Shown here: in pieces, positions 1 through 10,914 of the stretch
Numbering within the stretch: position 1 is the stretch's first letter
Layout: every line of letters starts with the position of its first letter
From: an uncultured Flavobacteriales bacterium
Lineage (GTDB): Bacteria; Bacteroidota; Bacteroidia; Flavobacteriales; UBA7312
DNA length: 35,615 bases
NCBI GenBank assembly: GCA_913041085.1
Contig: CAJWHN010000007.1
Span: 1-35,615, forward strand
Reading direction: 5' to 3'
Translations under genes and position numbers: made by a program
The notes under the pieces: generated by a model
Told to the model about the DNA's origin: nothing
The model's database searches: none
Seen by the model: only the letters and a program-made list of their open reading frames with translations

Positions 1-24
1 CCGGTCTTAGTGCCGGTTTTTTTT
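1..24 (+). terminator. Possible rho-independent terminator of the upstream gene, probably truncated at the window edge
   Basis: ccgg-tcttagtg-ccgg followed by a run of eight T; only a 4-bp stem is visible, so part of the stem may lie outside the window. Confidence 0.45.
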
Positions 25-57
25 GTTTAATTTTACGAGCTTATTCTAAGAAAACGT

Positions 58-2328
58 ATGTCTAATAGAAGAAGAAAACAAGAGTCGCTTGATTACCATA
101 AATCAGGTCGGCCAGGAAAGATAGAGGTTATTCCTACCAAAAAGCACAGCTCTCAGCGTGATTTGTCTTTAGCCTACTCTCCTGGAGTTGCTGAGCCTTG
201 TATTAAAATCAGTGAAAATAAAGATGATGTTTACGAATACACTGCAAAAAGCAATTTAGTAGCAGTAATAACTAACGGAACTGCCGTTCTAGGATTAGGA
301 GATATCGGCCCTGAGGCGTCTAAGCCTGTAATGGAAGGAAAAGGATTGTTATTTAAGATTTTTGCTGATATAGACGTTTTCGATATCGAAGTTGATGCTT
401 CAGAAGTAGATAAATTTGTTGAGGTTGTAAAGTCTATTGCGCCAACCTTTGGAGGTATCAATTTAGAGGATATTAAAGCCCCTGAATGTTTTGAAATAGA
501 AAAACGTCTTAAAGAAGAATTAGATATTCCTGTAATGCATGACGATCAGCACGGAACAGCAATTATTTCCGCCGCTGCACTTTTGAATGCCCTTGAACTT
601 GCTGACAAAAAAATAGATGCTATTCAGATTGTCATCAATGGTGCTGGTGCTGGTGCAATGTCGTGCGCCAAATTATACCTTTCGCTAGGGGCTAAGAAGT
701 CGAATATTATAATGCTCGATAGTAAAGGCGTGATAAGAAAAGACAGAGATAATTTAACTAAAGAAAAAGCATTCTTTGCATCAGATAGAAATTTAAATAC
801 ACTTGATGAAGCAATGAATGGAGCAGATGTTTTTCTAGGATTGTCATCTGGAAACATCGTCTCCAAAGAGATGATTAAGTCCATGGCTTTAACACCAATT
901 GTATTTGCTTTAGCAAACCCTGACCCTGAAATATCCTACAATGACGCTATATCTGTTAGAGAAGATATCATAATGGCTACTGGACGTTCTGACCACCCTA
1001 ATCAGGTCAATAATGTCTTGGGATTTCCATACATATTCAGAGGGGCACTAGATGTCAGAGCAACAAGCATTAATGAAGAGATGAAATTGGCGGCAGTTCG
1101 TAGTATCGCAGAATTGACTAAAGAAGTAGTTCCTGATAAAGTTAATTTAGCCTACGGAGAAAAAGTTATCACTTTTGGTCCAGAATATATTATTCCAAAA
1201 CCTCTTGATAGTCGATTGATATCTGTAGTAGCTCCAGCAGTAGCAAAAGCAGCCTTAGAGTCTGGAGTGGCTCAAAAGAATATTTCGAATTTTGAAGAAT
1301 ATGCCCAAGAATTGAATAAACGATTGGGTTTAGACAATAAACTAGTCAGAAGAATTACTACTAAGGCTAAAAGAAACCCCAAGCGTATTGTCTTTGCAGA
1401 AGCCGAGCATTATAAAATTTTGAAAGCTGCTCAAGAAGTTAAAGATGAAGGTATTGCTATTCCAATTTTATTAGGTAGGGAAGGTAGAATAAGACAGCTT
1501 ATTGAGGACAATGTTTTGGATTTAGATGATGTTCAAATATTAGACCCAAAGAGTGATGAGCAAAGGGAAAAGAGAAATCAATTTGGACAGATTCTTTTTG
1601 AAAAACGCAAACGCAAAGGAATGACGCTACCAGAAGCGCAAAAGCTGATGCGAGAGAGAAATTATTTTGGCTCAATGATGGTCGATCAAGGTATGGCTGA
1701 CGCTTTTATTTCAGGAATAAGTAGAAATTATCCTAGTACATTACGCCCAGCCTTACAAATTATAGGAACTGAAGAAGGAGTGGATAAGGTCGCTGGTATG
1801 TTTATTCTTAACACTAAAAAAGGAACTCTATTTTTGGCAGACACTACCATAAATATTAACCCTACGGCAGAGGGGTTAGCTAATATTGCGATGCTTACCG
1901 CCAAGACAGTACGCCGATTTAATGTAGTGCCAAGAATAGCATTATTATCATATTCCAATTTTGGCTCATCAATGAACTCAAAGGTTGCCAAAATAACGGA
2001 AGCCTTAAATATAATAAACGAGGCAGAGCCAAATTTATCGGTAGATGGTGAAATACAGGCAGATTTTGCTTTGAATAAAGAAAAGAGAGAGCAAATTTTC
2101 CCTTTTTCTGATTTAAAAGAGAATGCTAATACGCTTATCTTCCCTAACTTAGAATCAGGAAATATAGCCTATAAGTTAATGCAAGAATTTGACGATGTAG
2201 AAGCGATAGGGCCTATTTTGATTGGTATGAGAAAGCCTGTACATATTTTACAACTTGGTTGCTCGGTACGTGAAATTGTAAATATGGTAACTATTGCCGT
2301 TATTGATGCTCAAACAAAAAGAAAATGA
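58..2328 (+). CDS. maeB: NADP-dependent malic enzyme with C-terminal phosphotransacetylase-like domain (MaeB type)
   Basis: 756 aa ORF; SLAYSPGVAEPC, MHDDQHGTAII and NGAGAGAMSCAKLY malic enzyme motifs; C-terminal half resembles phosphate acetyltransferase (MADAFISG..., GEIQADFAL). Confidence 0.95.
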   Translation: MSNRRRKQESLDYHKSGRPGKIEVIPTKKHSSQRDLSLAYSPGVAEPCIKISENKDDVYEYTAKSNLVAVITNGTAVLGLGDIGPEASKPVMEGKGLLFKIFADIDVFDIEVDASEVDKFVEVVKSIAPTFGGINLEDIKAPECFEIEKRLKEELDIPVMHDDQHGTAIISAAALLNALELADKKIDAIQIVINGAGAGAMSCAKLYLSLGAKKSNIIMLDSKGVIRKDRDNLTKEKAFFASDRNLNTLDEAMNGADVFLGLSSGNIVSKEMIKSMALTPIVFALANPDPEISYNDAISVREDIIMATGRSDHPNQVNNVLGFPYIFRGALDVRATSINEEMKLAAVRSIAELTKEVVPDKVNLAYGEKVITFGPEYIIPKPLDSRLISVVAPAVAKAALESGVAQKNISNFEEYAQELNKRLGLDNKLVRRITTKAKRNPKRIVFAEAEHYKILKAAQEVKDEGIAIPILLGREGRIRQLIEDNVLDLDDVQILDPKSDEQREKRNQFGQILFEKRKRKGMTLPEAQKLMRERNYFGSMMVDQGMADAFISGISRNYPSTLRPALQIIGTEEGVDKVAGMFILNTKKGTLFLADTTININPTAEGLANIAMLTAKTVRRFNVVPRIALLSYSNFGSSMNSKVAKITEALNIINEAEPNLSVDGEIQADFALNKEKREQIFPFSDLKENANTLIFPNLESGNIAYKLMQEFDDVEAIGPILIGMRKPVHILQLGCSVREIVNMVTIAVIDAQTKRK

Positions 2329-2906
2329 TTACACACATCCAAGGAAAATTAGTAGAGAAAAACCCTTCATTTGTCATTATTGATTGTAATGGGATAGGTT
2401 ATTTCTTGAGAATATCATTGCAAACCTTTTCCAAGTTGTCTAATGATGAGCATTGTATGCTTTTTACTCATTTGTCGATTAAAGAAGATGCCCATACCCT
2501 TTATGGTTTTTTCGATAAAGACGAGCGTGAGTTATTTCGTCTACTTATTTCTGTTTCTGGAGTAGGCCCTAACACAGCACAGATGATATTGTCTTCATTA
2601 ACCCCACACGAGATACAACAAGCGATACTTACAGAAAACGTCAGTGTTTTACAAGGAGTAAAGGGAATTGGTGGCAAAACAGCACAGCGTATCATTCTAG
2701 ATTTGAAAGACAAAATTGCTAAAATTGGAATAAGTGCAAATTCTTCCTCAACTTTATACAATACTACTCGAGAAGAAGCGTTATCGGCATTAACCATGCT
2801 TGGGTTTTCTAAAAATAGTATTGAAAAATACATTGATAAAGAACTGCAACAAGATGGAAGTGTAGAGGTCGAAGAATTGGTTAAACGAGTACTTAAAAAA
2901 ATGTAG
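2325..2906 (+). CDS. ruvA: Holliday junction branch migration protein RuvA
   Basis: 193 aa; MITHIQGKLVEK N-terminus, LYGFFDKDERELFRLLISVSGVGPNTA and GVKGIGGKTAQRIILDLKDK HhH motifs; ATGA overlap with maeB. Confidence 0.95.
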   Translation: MITHIQGKLVEKNPSFVIIDCNGIGYFLRISLQTFSKLSNDEHCMLFTHLSIKEDAHTLYGFFDKDERELFRLLISVSGVGPNTAQMILSSLTPHEIQQAILTENVSVLQGVKGIGGKTAQRIILDLKDKIAKIGISANSSSTLYNTTREEALSALTMLGFSKNSIEKYIDKELQQDGSVEVEELVKRVLKKM

Positions 2907-2935
2907 AGATCATTCTCTAATTTAATGGATTTATA

Positions 2936-5900
2936 GTGTTTCAAAATAAGGCAATACATAAACAAGCACTTTGGTGCTTTTTCTTGTTTTTAGTGCTGAG
3001 TAAATTTTCATTTTCTCAGTCCACTAATGATAGCCTAATCTTTAAGATGCCAGAAACTAATCCATGGGATAATCCACTAGATAATGAGAATAGTGGTTTT
3101 TACCTAAATCCTCCCGCTAACCTACAGCCTCAATTGGAGTACGACCCAGAGTCAAAGCTGTATAGTGTAGAGCAAAAAATAAATGGTTTTAGACTTTCAA
3201 ATCCTACATTTCTGAGTGCCGAAGAATACGATAATTACAATTCTAGACAATCTATATCAGACTATTGGAAAGAAAAAACTTCAAACCCTTCACTTAGTGG
3301 AGATAACACTAATAAAGGTCCTTTGAGTATAGACATAGGAGGAGAGATTTTTGATAAAATATTTGGAAATAGTACGGTAGATATTAGGCCTCAGGGCTCA
3401 GCAGAACTGATATTTTCTATTAAGCACAACAAGACCGAAAATAATGCTCTGCCAATAGATAAGCAAAGTAACACAAGCTTTGACTTCAAGCAAAAAATAC
3501 AAATGAATGTCATCGGTAAAATTGGCGACAAACTCCAACTCAACACCAATTACAATACTGAAGCAATTTTTGATTTTGACAACAAGATTAAGCTGGAATA
3601 TGAAGGCGAAGAAGATGAAATAATAAAGAAAATCGAAATAGGAAATGTAGGCTTACCTCTCAATGGTACTTTAATTTCTGGAAGTCAAAGTTTATTGGGT
3701 TTAAAAACACAACTGCAATTTGGTCGAGCAACAGTAACTACTATTTTTTCTCAACAAAAAAGTAATTCTAAAGTAATTGATGTTGAAGGGGGTGCGCAAA
3801 CCACAGAGTTTGATATCTATGCTGATCAATACGAAACTAATAAACACTTTTTTCTATCCCATTACTTTAAGTCAAGGTATAACGAGGCTATGTCACAGCT
3901 GCCTTTTATCAATTCGCCAGTAAATATTACAAAAATTGAGGTTTGGGTAACTAACAAAACAGGAACTGTTGAAGACACCAGAAATATTTTAGCCTTTTTA
4001 GATTTAGGAGAGTCTCAGGCAGATATTTATAACACTGTTTTGTTTTCTGAAAATGCTGACTTTTCGTATCCCGATAATGATAATAATAATCTTTATCAAC
4101 AGATGCTTGCTGAAGGTGAGCCTTTAAGAAATATAAATCAAGTGAATAGCATTTTTGGGACTGCTACTTATCCAAACTTTTTAGGCTCTCAAGATTATGA
4201 AAAGTTAGAAAGAGCAAGATTGTTGTCGCCGACTGAATATACCTTTCACCCCCAATTAGGTTATATATCATTAAACAACATCATTGGGCCTGATGAAGTG
4301 TTAGCCGTAGCTTTTCAATATACCATAGGAAATGAGCTTTATCAAGTGGGTGAGTTTAGCTCAAATGGGCCGTCAGCACCAAGCTCATTATTTGTTAAAC
4401 TATTGAAAAATTTGAGTTTTTCTCCACAACTGCCTAACTGGGACTTGATGATGAAAAACATCTATTCTTTAGGTGCATACAACGTTAGCCCTACAGAGTT
4501 TTATTTAGATGTTGTTTTTGAAAATACTAGGGATAATGGTACAATTACGAACTATATTCCTGAAGAAAATCTAACAGAAAAACCTATAATAAATCTTTTA
4601 CGATTGGATCAATTAAATGCACAGCAAGAGCGCAAGGCAGATGGTATTTTTGACTTCTTGCCTGGCATTACAATAATTACCTCAAATGGTAAAATCATTT
4701 TTCCAGTAAGAGAACCTTTTGGTGAGGATTTAAGAGATAAATTTAGCAACAATGACATTGCAAACAATTACGTTTATGATGTCCTTTACGATTCTACTTT
4801 AACCATAGCCCAACAATTTCCAGAATACAACAAATTCAGAATAAAGGGAAGTTATCAATCTGAGTCGGGAGCTGAAATTTATTTGGGAGTTTTTTCAATA
4901 GAACAAGGCTCAGTAGTAGTAACGGCTGGAGGTTTGCGACTTGAAGAAGGACAAGACTTTACCGTTAATTACTCTATGGGTAAAGTTAATATCATCAATG
5001 ACGGTATATTGATGTCAGGTACTCCTATTCGAATATCTGTCGAAAGCAATACTTTTGGCTTACAACAAAAAACACTGGTGGGTACTCATGTAGACTATCG
5101 TATTTCTGATGACTTTATGCTTGGGGGTACTATTCTAAACCTGACCGAAAAACCCTATACCAAAAAAGTGAACTCTGGCGATGAGCCTATCTCAAATACC
5201 ATATGGGGTTTAGATGGTACCTACAGACGAGAATCTAACTTATTGACTAAAATTGTAGACTTTTTACCTCTATTAGAAACTAAAGAAAAGTCAATGCTTA
5301 CTGCTCAAGGTGAGTTTGCTCATCTCATACCTGGTCATCAAAGAGCGATTGGTGAAAATGGAACAGCCTATATTGATGACTTTGAAGCTAGTAGCACAGG
5401 AATAGATATAAAAAACCCTGGGGCTTGGTTTTTAGCTAGTTTACCAAACGACCCTGATTTATTCCCTGAGTCTGCTCTAGGTAATCAAAGTCCTAGACTT
5501 GGAAATTTGAACTCCGGAGCAAATAGAGCATTATTATCTTGGTATAATATTGACCCAGTATTTTACAGAAATACTAATAATACACCAAGACATATAGCTG
5601 ACGATGAAGTACAACTTTCAAACCACAATGTAAGAGAAGTGCTTGAAAAGGAAGTATTCCCTAATCGTGACCCCCAATATGCTACGCAAGTGTCTAATTT
5701 ACCAGTCTTCAACCTTTCCTATAACCCATCTAAAAGAGGGCCTTATAATTTTGACACTGAAAATATTACCACCTCAGGGTTATTACTAAACCCCGAAAAT
5801 AGATGGGCTGGAATCATGCGTAAGTTAGAAACAACAGACTTCGAATTGCAAAACATTGAGTTTGTAGAGTTTTGGATAATGGACCCTTTTAATGACGATT

Positions 5901-8900
5901 CGGAAAATCAAAGCGGTGGTAACTTGATAATGAATTTAGGTAATGTTTCAGAAGACGTTTTGAAAGATGGTTTTAAGAGTTTTGAAAATGGATTGCCTTC
6001 TTCAGATGTTGTAGAAAATGTTGACAATGAAAGCAGTGTATGGGGTCGTATGCCTACTACTTTTGCTTTAACAAATTCCTTTGATGTAGATGCAGAGTCA
6101 CGCCAATATCAAGATGTGGGGCTTGATGGTCTAAGGGATGTTGATGAGCTTACATTTTTTGATACGGCTTATGTTCAAAAAATAGAATCCATTTATGGGG
6201 TCAATAGTAATGCTTACTCCTTAGCATCGACAGACCCTTCTTCTGATAACTACACTTATTTCTTAGGTGATGACTTGGACAGTGAAAGTGCTTCCATTTT
6301 AAAGCGTTACGAGTATTTTTCTGGAATAGATGGCAACTCAGCAATACCTGACCCTACGCCAACTATGGCTACTACTATTCCAAACACAGAGGATATAAAT
6401 TTTGACAATACTCTCAACGAATCGGAAAGTTATTACCACTACAATATCCCCTTATTTCCAGGTATGCAAATTGGAGATAGTTACATTACCGACATACAAG
6501 AAACGGAGGCCAAGACACCAACAGGGGATAAAACGATAAAGTGGTATCAATTTAAAATCCCAGTCCAACAGCCTGACAAAACAGTAGGTTCTATTCGTGA
6601 CTTTAAATCCATACGATTTATTCGTATGCTACTCAAAGATTTTGACCAACCTATCGTAATGCGTTTTGCAACATTAGAGCTCGTTCGTGGTGAATGGCGA
6701 CGTTATAATTTTAGTCTAAAAACTGAAGGAGAATATGTCCCAAATGACAATGCTAGTAATACTTCTTTTGATGTTTCTGTAGTAAACATAGAAGAGAATG
6801 CTGAAAAAATCCCTGTGCCTTATGTCTTACCCCCTGGTATAGAGCAAGAAGTTGATAACACCACGACCTATGTTAGAAGGCAAAATGAACAATCTTTAGT
6901 GCTTAAAGTTTGTGATTTGGAAGATGGAGATTCCAGAGCTGCATATAAAACCTTCAACAACGACTTTAGAACCTATAAGCGACTAAAAATGTATGTGCAT
7001 GCAGAAGCATCTGGCGAAATAGAGTCAGCTCTACAAGATGGTGACTTATCACTATTTATTCGATTAGGCACCGATTTTAACGACAATTATTACGAGTATG
7101 AAATTCCACTAAAGGTTACTCCATGGGGTATTTCTAGACTTGATGACCAACTTATATGGCCATTAGAGAATGAGTTAAATATTACTTTCGAACAACTGCT
7201 CGATGCCAAACAAGAAAGAAACAAAGCAATTAGGGACGGAATACACAGCAGTAGCACCGACCCTTTTTCAGGCACAGACAAGCAAATTACCGTTGTTGGT
7301 AACCCTAATATTAGTATGGTGAAAACCATTATGTTGGGAGTAAGAAATCCAAGAAAAGGGGGTTTTAATTCTACTATCAATGATGATGGAACTTCCAAGT
7401 GTGGAGAGATTTGGTTAAACGAATTACGTCTAACGGACTTTGACGAACGAGGTGGATATGCCGCCAATGGTCGTATTAACGCTAGGTTGGCTGATTTTGC
7501 TAATGTTAATCTTACGGGAAGTATGAGCACTATCGGCTTTGGTTCCATTGACCAAAGTCTTACAGCCAGACAAAAGTACGATGCCTACCAATACGATTTT
7601 TCATCAACTTTTGCCTTAGGAAATTTCTTTGGTGAAAAAGCAGCCATAAAAATACCTATGTATGTTGGTGTTTCTGAGGCTATTCAAAATCCACAATACA
7701 ACCCTCTAGATCCAGATATCACTTTAAAAGTATCTTTAGATGAATTACAATCCAATGAGGAGAAAGAAGAGCTAAAAGAGATAGCGCAAGACTTAACAAA
7801 AAGAAAGTCCATTAACTTTACTAATGTAAGAAAAAACAAATCCTCTTCTTCAGGTAATAAAGCTAAGATTTATGATGTAGAAAACCTATCAGCAACCTAT
7901 TCAAGAAACGAAACTTTTTCTAGAAATGTTAATCTTAAAGAAAGAACAACGGTTAGTACAAAAGCCTCTCTTAATTATACCTATTCTTCAAAACCCAAAA
8001 ACATAAAGCCATTTAAAAAAGTAAAGCTATTTAAGAACAAGTATTTTGCATTATTGAAAGATTTTAACTTTTACACCTTCCCCAAATCAATATCATTTCA
8101 AACAGACTTGGATAGGTATTACAATAAAACACAATTTAGAAACATCAATAACCCTGATTTCACTTTGCCGCCATACTACAACAAGGCATTTGTTTGGAAC
8201 AGAAACTATAGCATTAAATATGATTTAACACGTACACTAAAAACAGAATTTAAGGTGCGTAATTCGGCTAGTATTGACGAGCCAGATGGTGAGTTAGTAA
8301 AATCAGATCCATATTATCAAGAAAAGAAAGACTCTGTATGGAATAATATTCTAAATTTTGGAAGACCCACTTTGTATCATCATTCATTAAATGCGAGTTA
8401 TAATATTCCTTTGAATAAATTCCCCCTCACATCTTGGATAAATCTGAATACTAAATATGTAGCCAATTACGATTGGTTAGCAGCACCATTAAGTTTACAA
8501 AGTTTGGGTAATACCATTCAAAATAGCAATAACAAACAAATTAACTCAACATTTAATTTTGGTCAGCTATACAATAAAGTCCCTTTCCTTAAAAAGTTAA
8601 ATCGAACTGGTCCTAGTGTAGGCGTAAGAGGTAGAGGTTCAAGCAGAGAAACGATTCGATTACCAAATGAAGCCCCCGATACCGTAAAAGTTTCATTTAA
8701 AGAGATTGCAAATACCCTTTTAAGAACAACTTTATTAGTCAAAAACTTATCGATTTCTTACCGACAAAATCAGGGTGTGGTATTGCCAGGGTTTAATAAA
8801 AAGCCTCATTTCTTCGGTCAAGATTGGGATGCTATGGCACCCGGAATACCTTTTGCTTTAGGAAGTCAAAATATTGACATCAGAGAGCTAAGTTCACAAG

Positions 8901-10081
8901 GAGGTTGGCTAACTTCCAATACTAATTTGAATCAATTTTTTAAACTGACCAATAGCGAAACTCTCAACCTTAGAGGAACTATTGAACCTTTTAAAGGATT
9001 TAGAGTAGAGTTAACTGCTAATAGAACAAAAACGAATAATGTTCAAGAAATCTATAGATTTGATTCGGACTTAGGCGACTACGATTCATTTAATAGTATC
9101 GAAAATGGTAGTCACAGCATCTCATTTATTAGTTGGAACTCTGCTTTTATTAAAGACGATGACAACTATTCAAATGCTACCTTTCAGCAGTTTAGACAAA
9201 ATAGAGAAATAATTGCTAATAGACTTGCTGACTCAAATCCATACGACAACAGTATTGTTGATAGTACTGGATATCCATTAGGTTATCAAAGCACCTCTCA
9301 AGAGGTGTTAATACCAGCCTTTTTAGCAGCTTATTCAGGAAAAAACGCTTCTTCGGTAGGCCTCAATAATTTCCCAAATATCCCTTTGCCAAACTGGCGA
9401 ATTAATTTTGATGGTTTGCGTAATCTTAAGTGGATAAAAAAACGAATGAACAACATAGTATTAAGTCACTCCTATCAATCTACCTATAGTGTAGGTAACT
9501 ATGTGACTAGTCTAGACTATGAGGCCGGTTTTGATGAATGGCCAAATGCGATTAATGAGGCTACCTTAAACTATTACGATAAGTACGAAATTAATCAAGT
9601 AACATTACGAGAAAGTCTAAACCCCCTGTTTAAGATAGATATGACTTTCAAAAATAGTATGACCGCTCGTCTAGAAATAAAAAAAGAAAGAACTTTAAGT
9701 TTAGGCTTGAGTAATAATCAACTCACGGACCGTTCTTCTGATGAATGGATAATAGGAACAGGATACAGAATTAAAGAGTTAGCCTTTAACGTAAGAGCAG
9801 CAGGCAGACAAAGAAAAATAAGCTCAGATTTAGACTTAAAATTAGATTTTTCATTAAGAAGTAATAAGGTTGTAATTAGAAAAATAGAAGAAAACCAAGA
9901 GGAAATAACTGGCGGTAATAGTGTAATTACGTTGAAGTTTACGGCCGACTATGTTGTTAGTAGCCGATTTAATCTACGTTTATTCTATGATAAGGTAATG
10001 ACAAACCCTTATGTTTCCAATACCTTCCCTTCAGCTATTACAAATGGTGGATTTAGTGTTAGATTCACCTTAGCACAATAG
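2936..10081 (+). CDS. sprA: SprA, cell-surface gliding / type IX secretion outer-membrane translocon protein
   Basis: 2381 aa ORF with signal peptide, YIDDFEASSTGIDIKNPGAWFLASLP, EIWLNELRLTDFDERGGYAANGRINARLADFANV, C-terminal beta-barrel-like sequence; starts with GTG; located just after ruvA. Confidence 0.95.
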   Translation: MFQNKAIHKQALWCFFLFLVLSKFSFSQSTNDSLIFKMPETNPWDNPLDNENSGFYLNPPANLQPQLEYDPESKLYSVEQKINGFRLSNPTFLSAEEYDNYNSRQSISDYWKEKTSNPSLSGDNTNKGPLSIDIGGEIFDKIFGNSTVDIRPQGSAELIFSIKHNKTENNALPIDKQSNTSFDFKQKIQMNVIGKIGDKLQLNTNYNTEAIFDFDNKIKLEYEGEEDEIIKKIEIGNVGLPLNGTLISGSQSLLGLKTQLQFGRATVTTIFSQQKSNSKVIDVEGGAQTTEFDIYADQYETNKHFFLSHYFKSRYNEAMSQLPFINSPVNITKIEVWVTNKTGTVEDTRNILAFLDLGESQADIYNTVLFSENADFSYPDNDNNNLYQQMLAEGEPLRNINQVNSIFGTATYPNFLGSQDYEKLERARLLSPTEYTFHPQLGYISLNNIIGPDEVLAVAFQYTIGNELYQVGEFSSNGPSAPSSLFVKLLKNLSFSPQLPNWDLMMKNIYSLGAYNVSPTEFYLDVVFENTRDNGTITNYIPEENLTEKPIINLLRLDQLNAQQERKADGIFDFLPGITIITSNGKIIFPVREPFGEDLRDKFSNNDIANNYVYDVLYDSTLTIAQQFPEYNKFRIKGSYQSESGAEIYLGVFSIEQGSVVVTAGGLRLEEGQDFTVNYSMGKVNIINDGILMSGTPIRISVESNTFGLQQKTLVGTHVDYRISDDFMLGGTILNLTEKPYTKKVNSGDEPISNTIWGLDGTYRRESNLLTKIVDFLPLLETKEKSMLTAQGEFAHLIPGHQRAIGENGTAYIDDFEASSTGIDIKNPGAWFLASLPNDPDLFPESALGNQSPRLGNLNSGANRALLSWYNIDPVFYRNTNNTPRHIADDEVQLSNHNVREVLEKEVFPNRDPQYATQVSNLPVFNLSYNPSKRGPYNFDTENITTSGLLLNPENRWAGIMRKLETTDFELQNIEFVEFWIMDPFNDDSENQSGGNLIMNLGNVSEDVLKDGFKSFENGLPSSDVVENVDNESSVWGRMPTTFALTNSFDVDAESRQYQDVGLDGLRDVDELTFFDTAYVQKIESIYGVNSNAYSLASTDPSSDNYTYFLGDDLDSESASILKRYEYFSGIDGNSAIPDPTPTMATTIPNTEDINFDNTLNESESYYHYNIPLFPGMQIGDSYITDIQETEAKTPTGDKTIKWYQFKIPVQQPDKTVGSIRDFKSIRFIRMLLKDFDQPIVMRFATLELVRGEWRRYNFSLKTEGEYVPNDNASNTSFDVSVVNIEENAEKIPVPYVLPPGIEQEVDNTTTYVRRQNEQSLVLKVCDLEDGDSRAAYKTFNNDFRTYKRLKMYVHAEASGEIESALQDGDLSLFIRLGTDFNDNYYEYEIPLKVTPWGISRLDDQLIWPLENELNITFEQLLDAKQERNKAIRDGIHSSSTDPFSGTDKQITVVGNPNISMVKTIMLGVRNPRKGGFNSTINDDGTSKCGEIWLNELRLTDFDERGGYAANGRINARLADFANVNLTGSMSTIGFGSIDQSLTARQKYDAYQYDFSSTFALGNFFGEKAAIKIPMYVGVSEAIQNPQYNPLDPDITLKVSLDELQSNEEKEELKEIAQDLTKRKSINFTNVRKNKSSSSGNKAKIYDVENLSATYSRNETFSRNVNLKERTTVSTKASLNYTYSSKPKNIKPFKKVKLFKNKYFALLKDFNFYTFPKSISFQTDLDRYYNKTQFRNINNPDFTLPPYYNKAFVWNRNYSIKYDLTRTLKTEFKVRNSASIDEPDGELVKSDPYYQEKKDSVWNNILNFGRPTLYHHSLNASYNIPLNKFPLTSWINLNTKYVANYDWLAAPLSLQSLGNTIQNSNNKQINSTFNFGQLYNKVPFLKKLNRTGPSVGVRGRGSSRETIRLPNEAPDTVKVSFKEIANTLLRTTLLVKNLSISYRQNQGVVLPGFNKKPHFFGQDWDAMAPGIPFALGSQNIDIRELSSQGGWLTSNTNLNQFFKLTNSETLNLRGTIEPFKGFRVELTANRTKTNNVQEIYRFDSDLGDYDSFNSIENGSHSISFISWNSAFIKDDDNYSNATFQQFRQNREIIANRLADSNPYDNSIVDSTGYPLGYQSTSQEVLIPAFLAAYSGKNASSVGLNNFPNIPLPNWRINFDGLRNLKWIKKRMNNIVLSHSYQSTYSVGNYVTSLDYEAGFDEWPNAINEATLNYYDKYEINQVTLRESLNPLFKIDMTFKNSMTARLEIKKERTLSLGLSNNQLTDRSSDEWIIGTGYRIKELAFNVRAAGRQRKISSDLDLKLDFSLRSNKVVIRKIEENQEEITGGNSVITLKFTADYVVSSRFNLRLFYDKVMTNPYVSNTFPSAITNGGFSVRFTLAQ

Positions 10082-10103
10082 CCTAATTTTAAACTATAAA
10101 TTG

Positions 10104-10111
10104 TACTTTTG
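10104..10111 (+). promoter_or_regulatory. Bacteroidetes-type -7 element (TACTTTTG) for gcvH-vanZ-tonB
   Basis: TAnnTTTG match 24 nt upstream of the gcvH ATG in the sprA-gcvH gap; no clear -33 TTTG. Confidence 0.5.
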
Positions 10112-10135
10112 TAGCAATAAAAAAATATAACTCAT

Positions 10136-10513
10136 ATGAATATTCCAGCAGAATTAAAATACACGAAAGATCACGAATGGGTAAGAATTGAAGGTGATGA
10201 AGCAGTTATTGGGATTACTGATTTTGCTCAAAGTGAATTAGGAGATATTGTCTTTGTTGAGGTAGAAACAGAAGGTGAAAGCATTCAGAGCGAAGAAATA
10301 TTCGGTTCTGTTGAAGCAGTCAAAACAGTTTCAGATCTTTTTATGCCTTTGAGCGGAGAAGTCATTTCTTTTAATTCTGAATTAGAAGACGCTCCTGAAG
10401 TTGTTAATTCTGACCCATATGGAGAAGGTTGGATGATTCGTGTTAAAATATCTGATGCCTCAGAAGTTGATGCCCTTTTATCAGCTGAACAATACAAGGA
10501 TTTGATCAGCTAA
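10136..10513 (+). CDS. gcvH: Glycine cleavage system H protein
   Basis: 125 aa; [35 protein letters not shown] and lipoyl-site region [11 protein letters not shown]. Confidence 0.97.
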   Translation: MNIPAELKYTKDHEWVRIEGDEAVIGITDFAQSELGDIVFVEVETEGESIQSEEIFGSVEAVKTVSDLFMPLSGEVISFNSELEDAPEVVNSDPYGEGWMIRVKISDASEVDALLSAEQYKDLIS

Positions 10514-10891
10514 ATGCGCTATACTATTGCAATAGTGTGGGTTGTTGTTATAGCAATTTTACATGCTATTCCTGGCTCTGATTTTCCAGAATTTTCTTTT
10601 TCTGACTTTTTTCAATTAGATAAATTGATACATGCCGTCATATTTATGATTGGGGTTTATTTGTTTGCTGTAGCATTGAAGGAACAACAAAAAATTCAAT
10701 TTTTACGTTACATTGTTATATCATTTATTGCTTACGGTTTATTGTTAGAAGTACTTCAAGGTCTTGTTTTTGTTGAAAGGAGTGCTGACATCTTAGATTG
10801 GTTAGCAGACACTATAGGCGTATTTTTAGGTGTTTGGATTTTTAAGAAATTTCCCTTTCCCGTATCAATGAATTCAGCTAAAAAAGATTAA
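10514..10891 (+). CDS. VanZ-like membrane protein
   Basis: 125 aa, about 4 hydrophobic segments, DKLIHAVIFMIGVYLF and RSADILDWLADTIGVFLG motifs typical of VanZ-like proteins. Confidence 0.8.
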   Translation: MRYTIAIVWVVVIAILHAIPGSDFPEFSFSDFFQLDKLIHAVIFMIGVYLFAVALKEQQKIQFLRYIVISFIAYGLLLEVLQGLVFVERSADILDWLADTIGVFLGVWIFKKFPFPVSMNSAKKD

Positions 10892-10914
10892 ATTTGCTCA
10901 AGTAACCCAATTTT

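Noticed and set aside
2501-2965. 154-aa - strand ORF antisense to ruvA
   Set aside because: ruvA is unambiguous on + strand; the antisense translation resembles no known family
7090-7548. 152-aa - strand ORF inside sprA
   Set aside because: Lies fully within a confidently assigned gene and has no recognisable motifs
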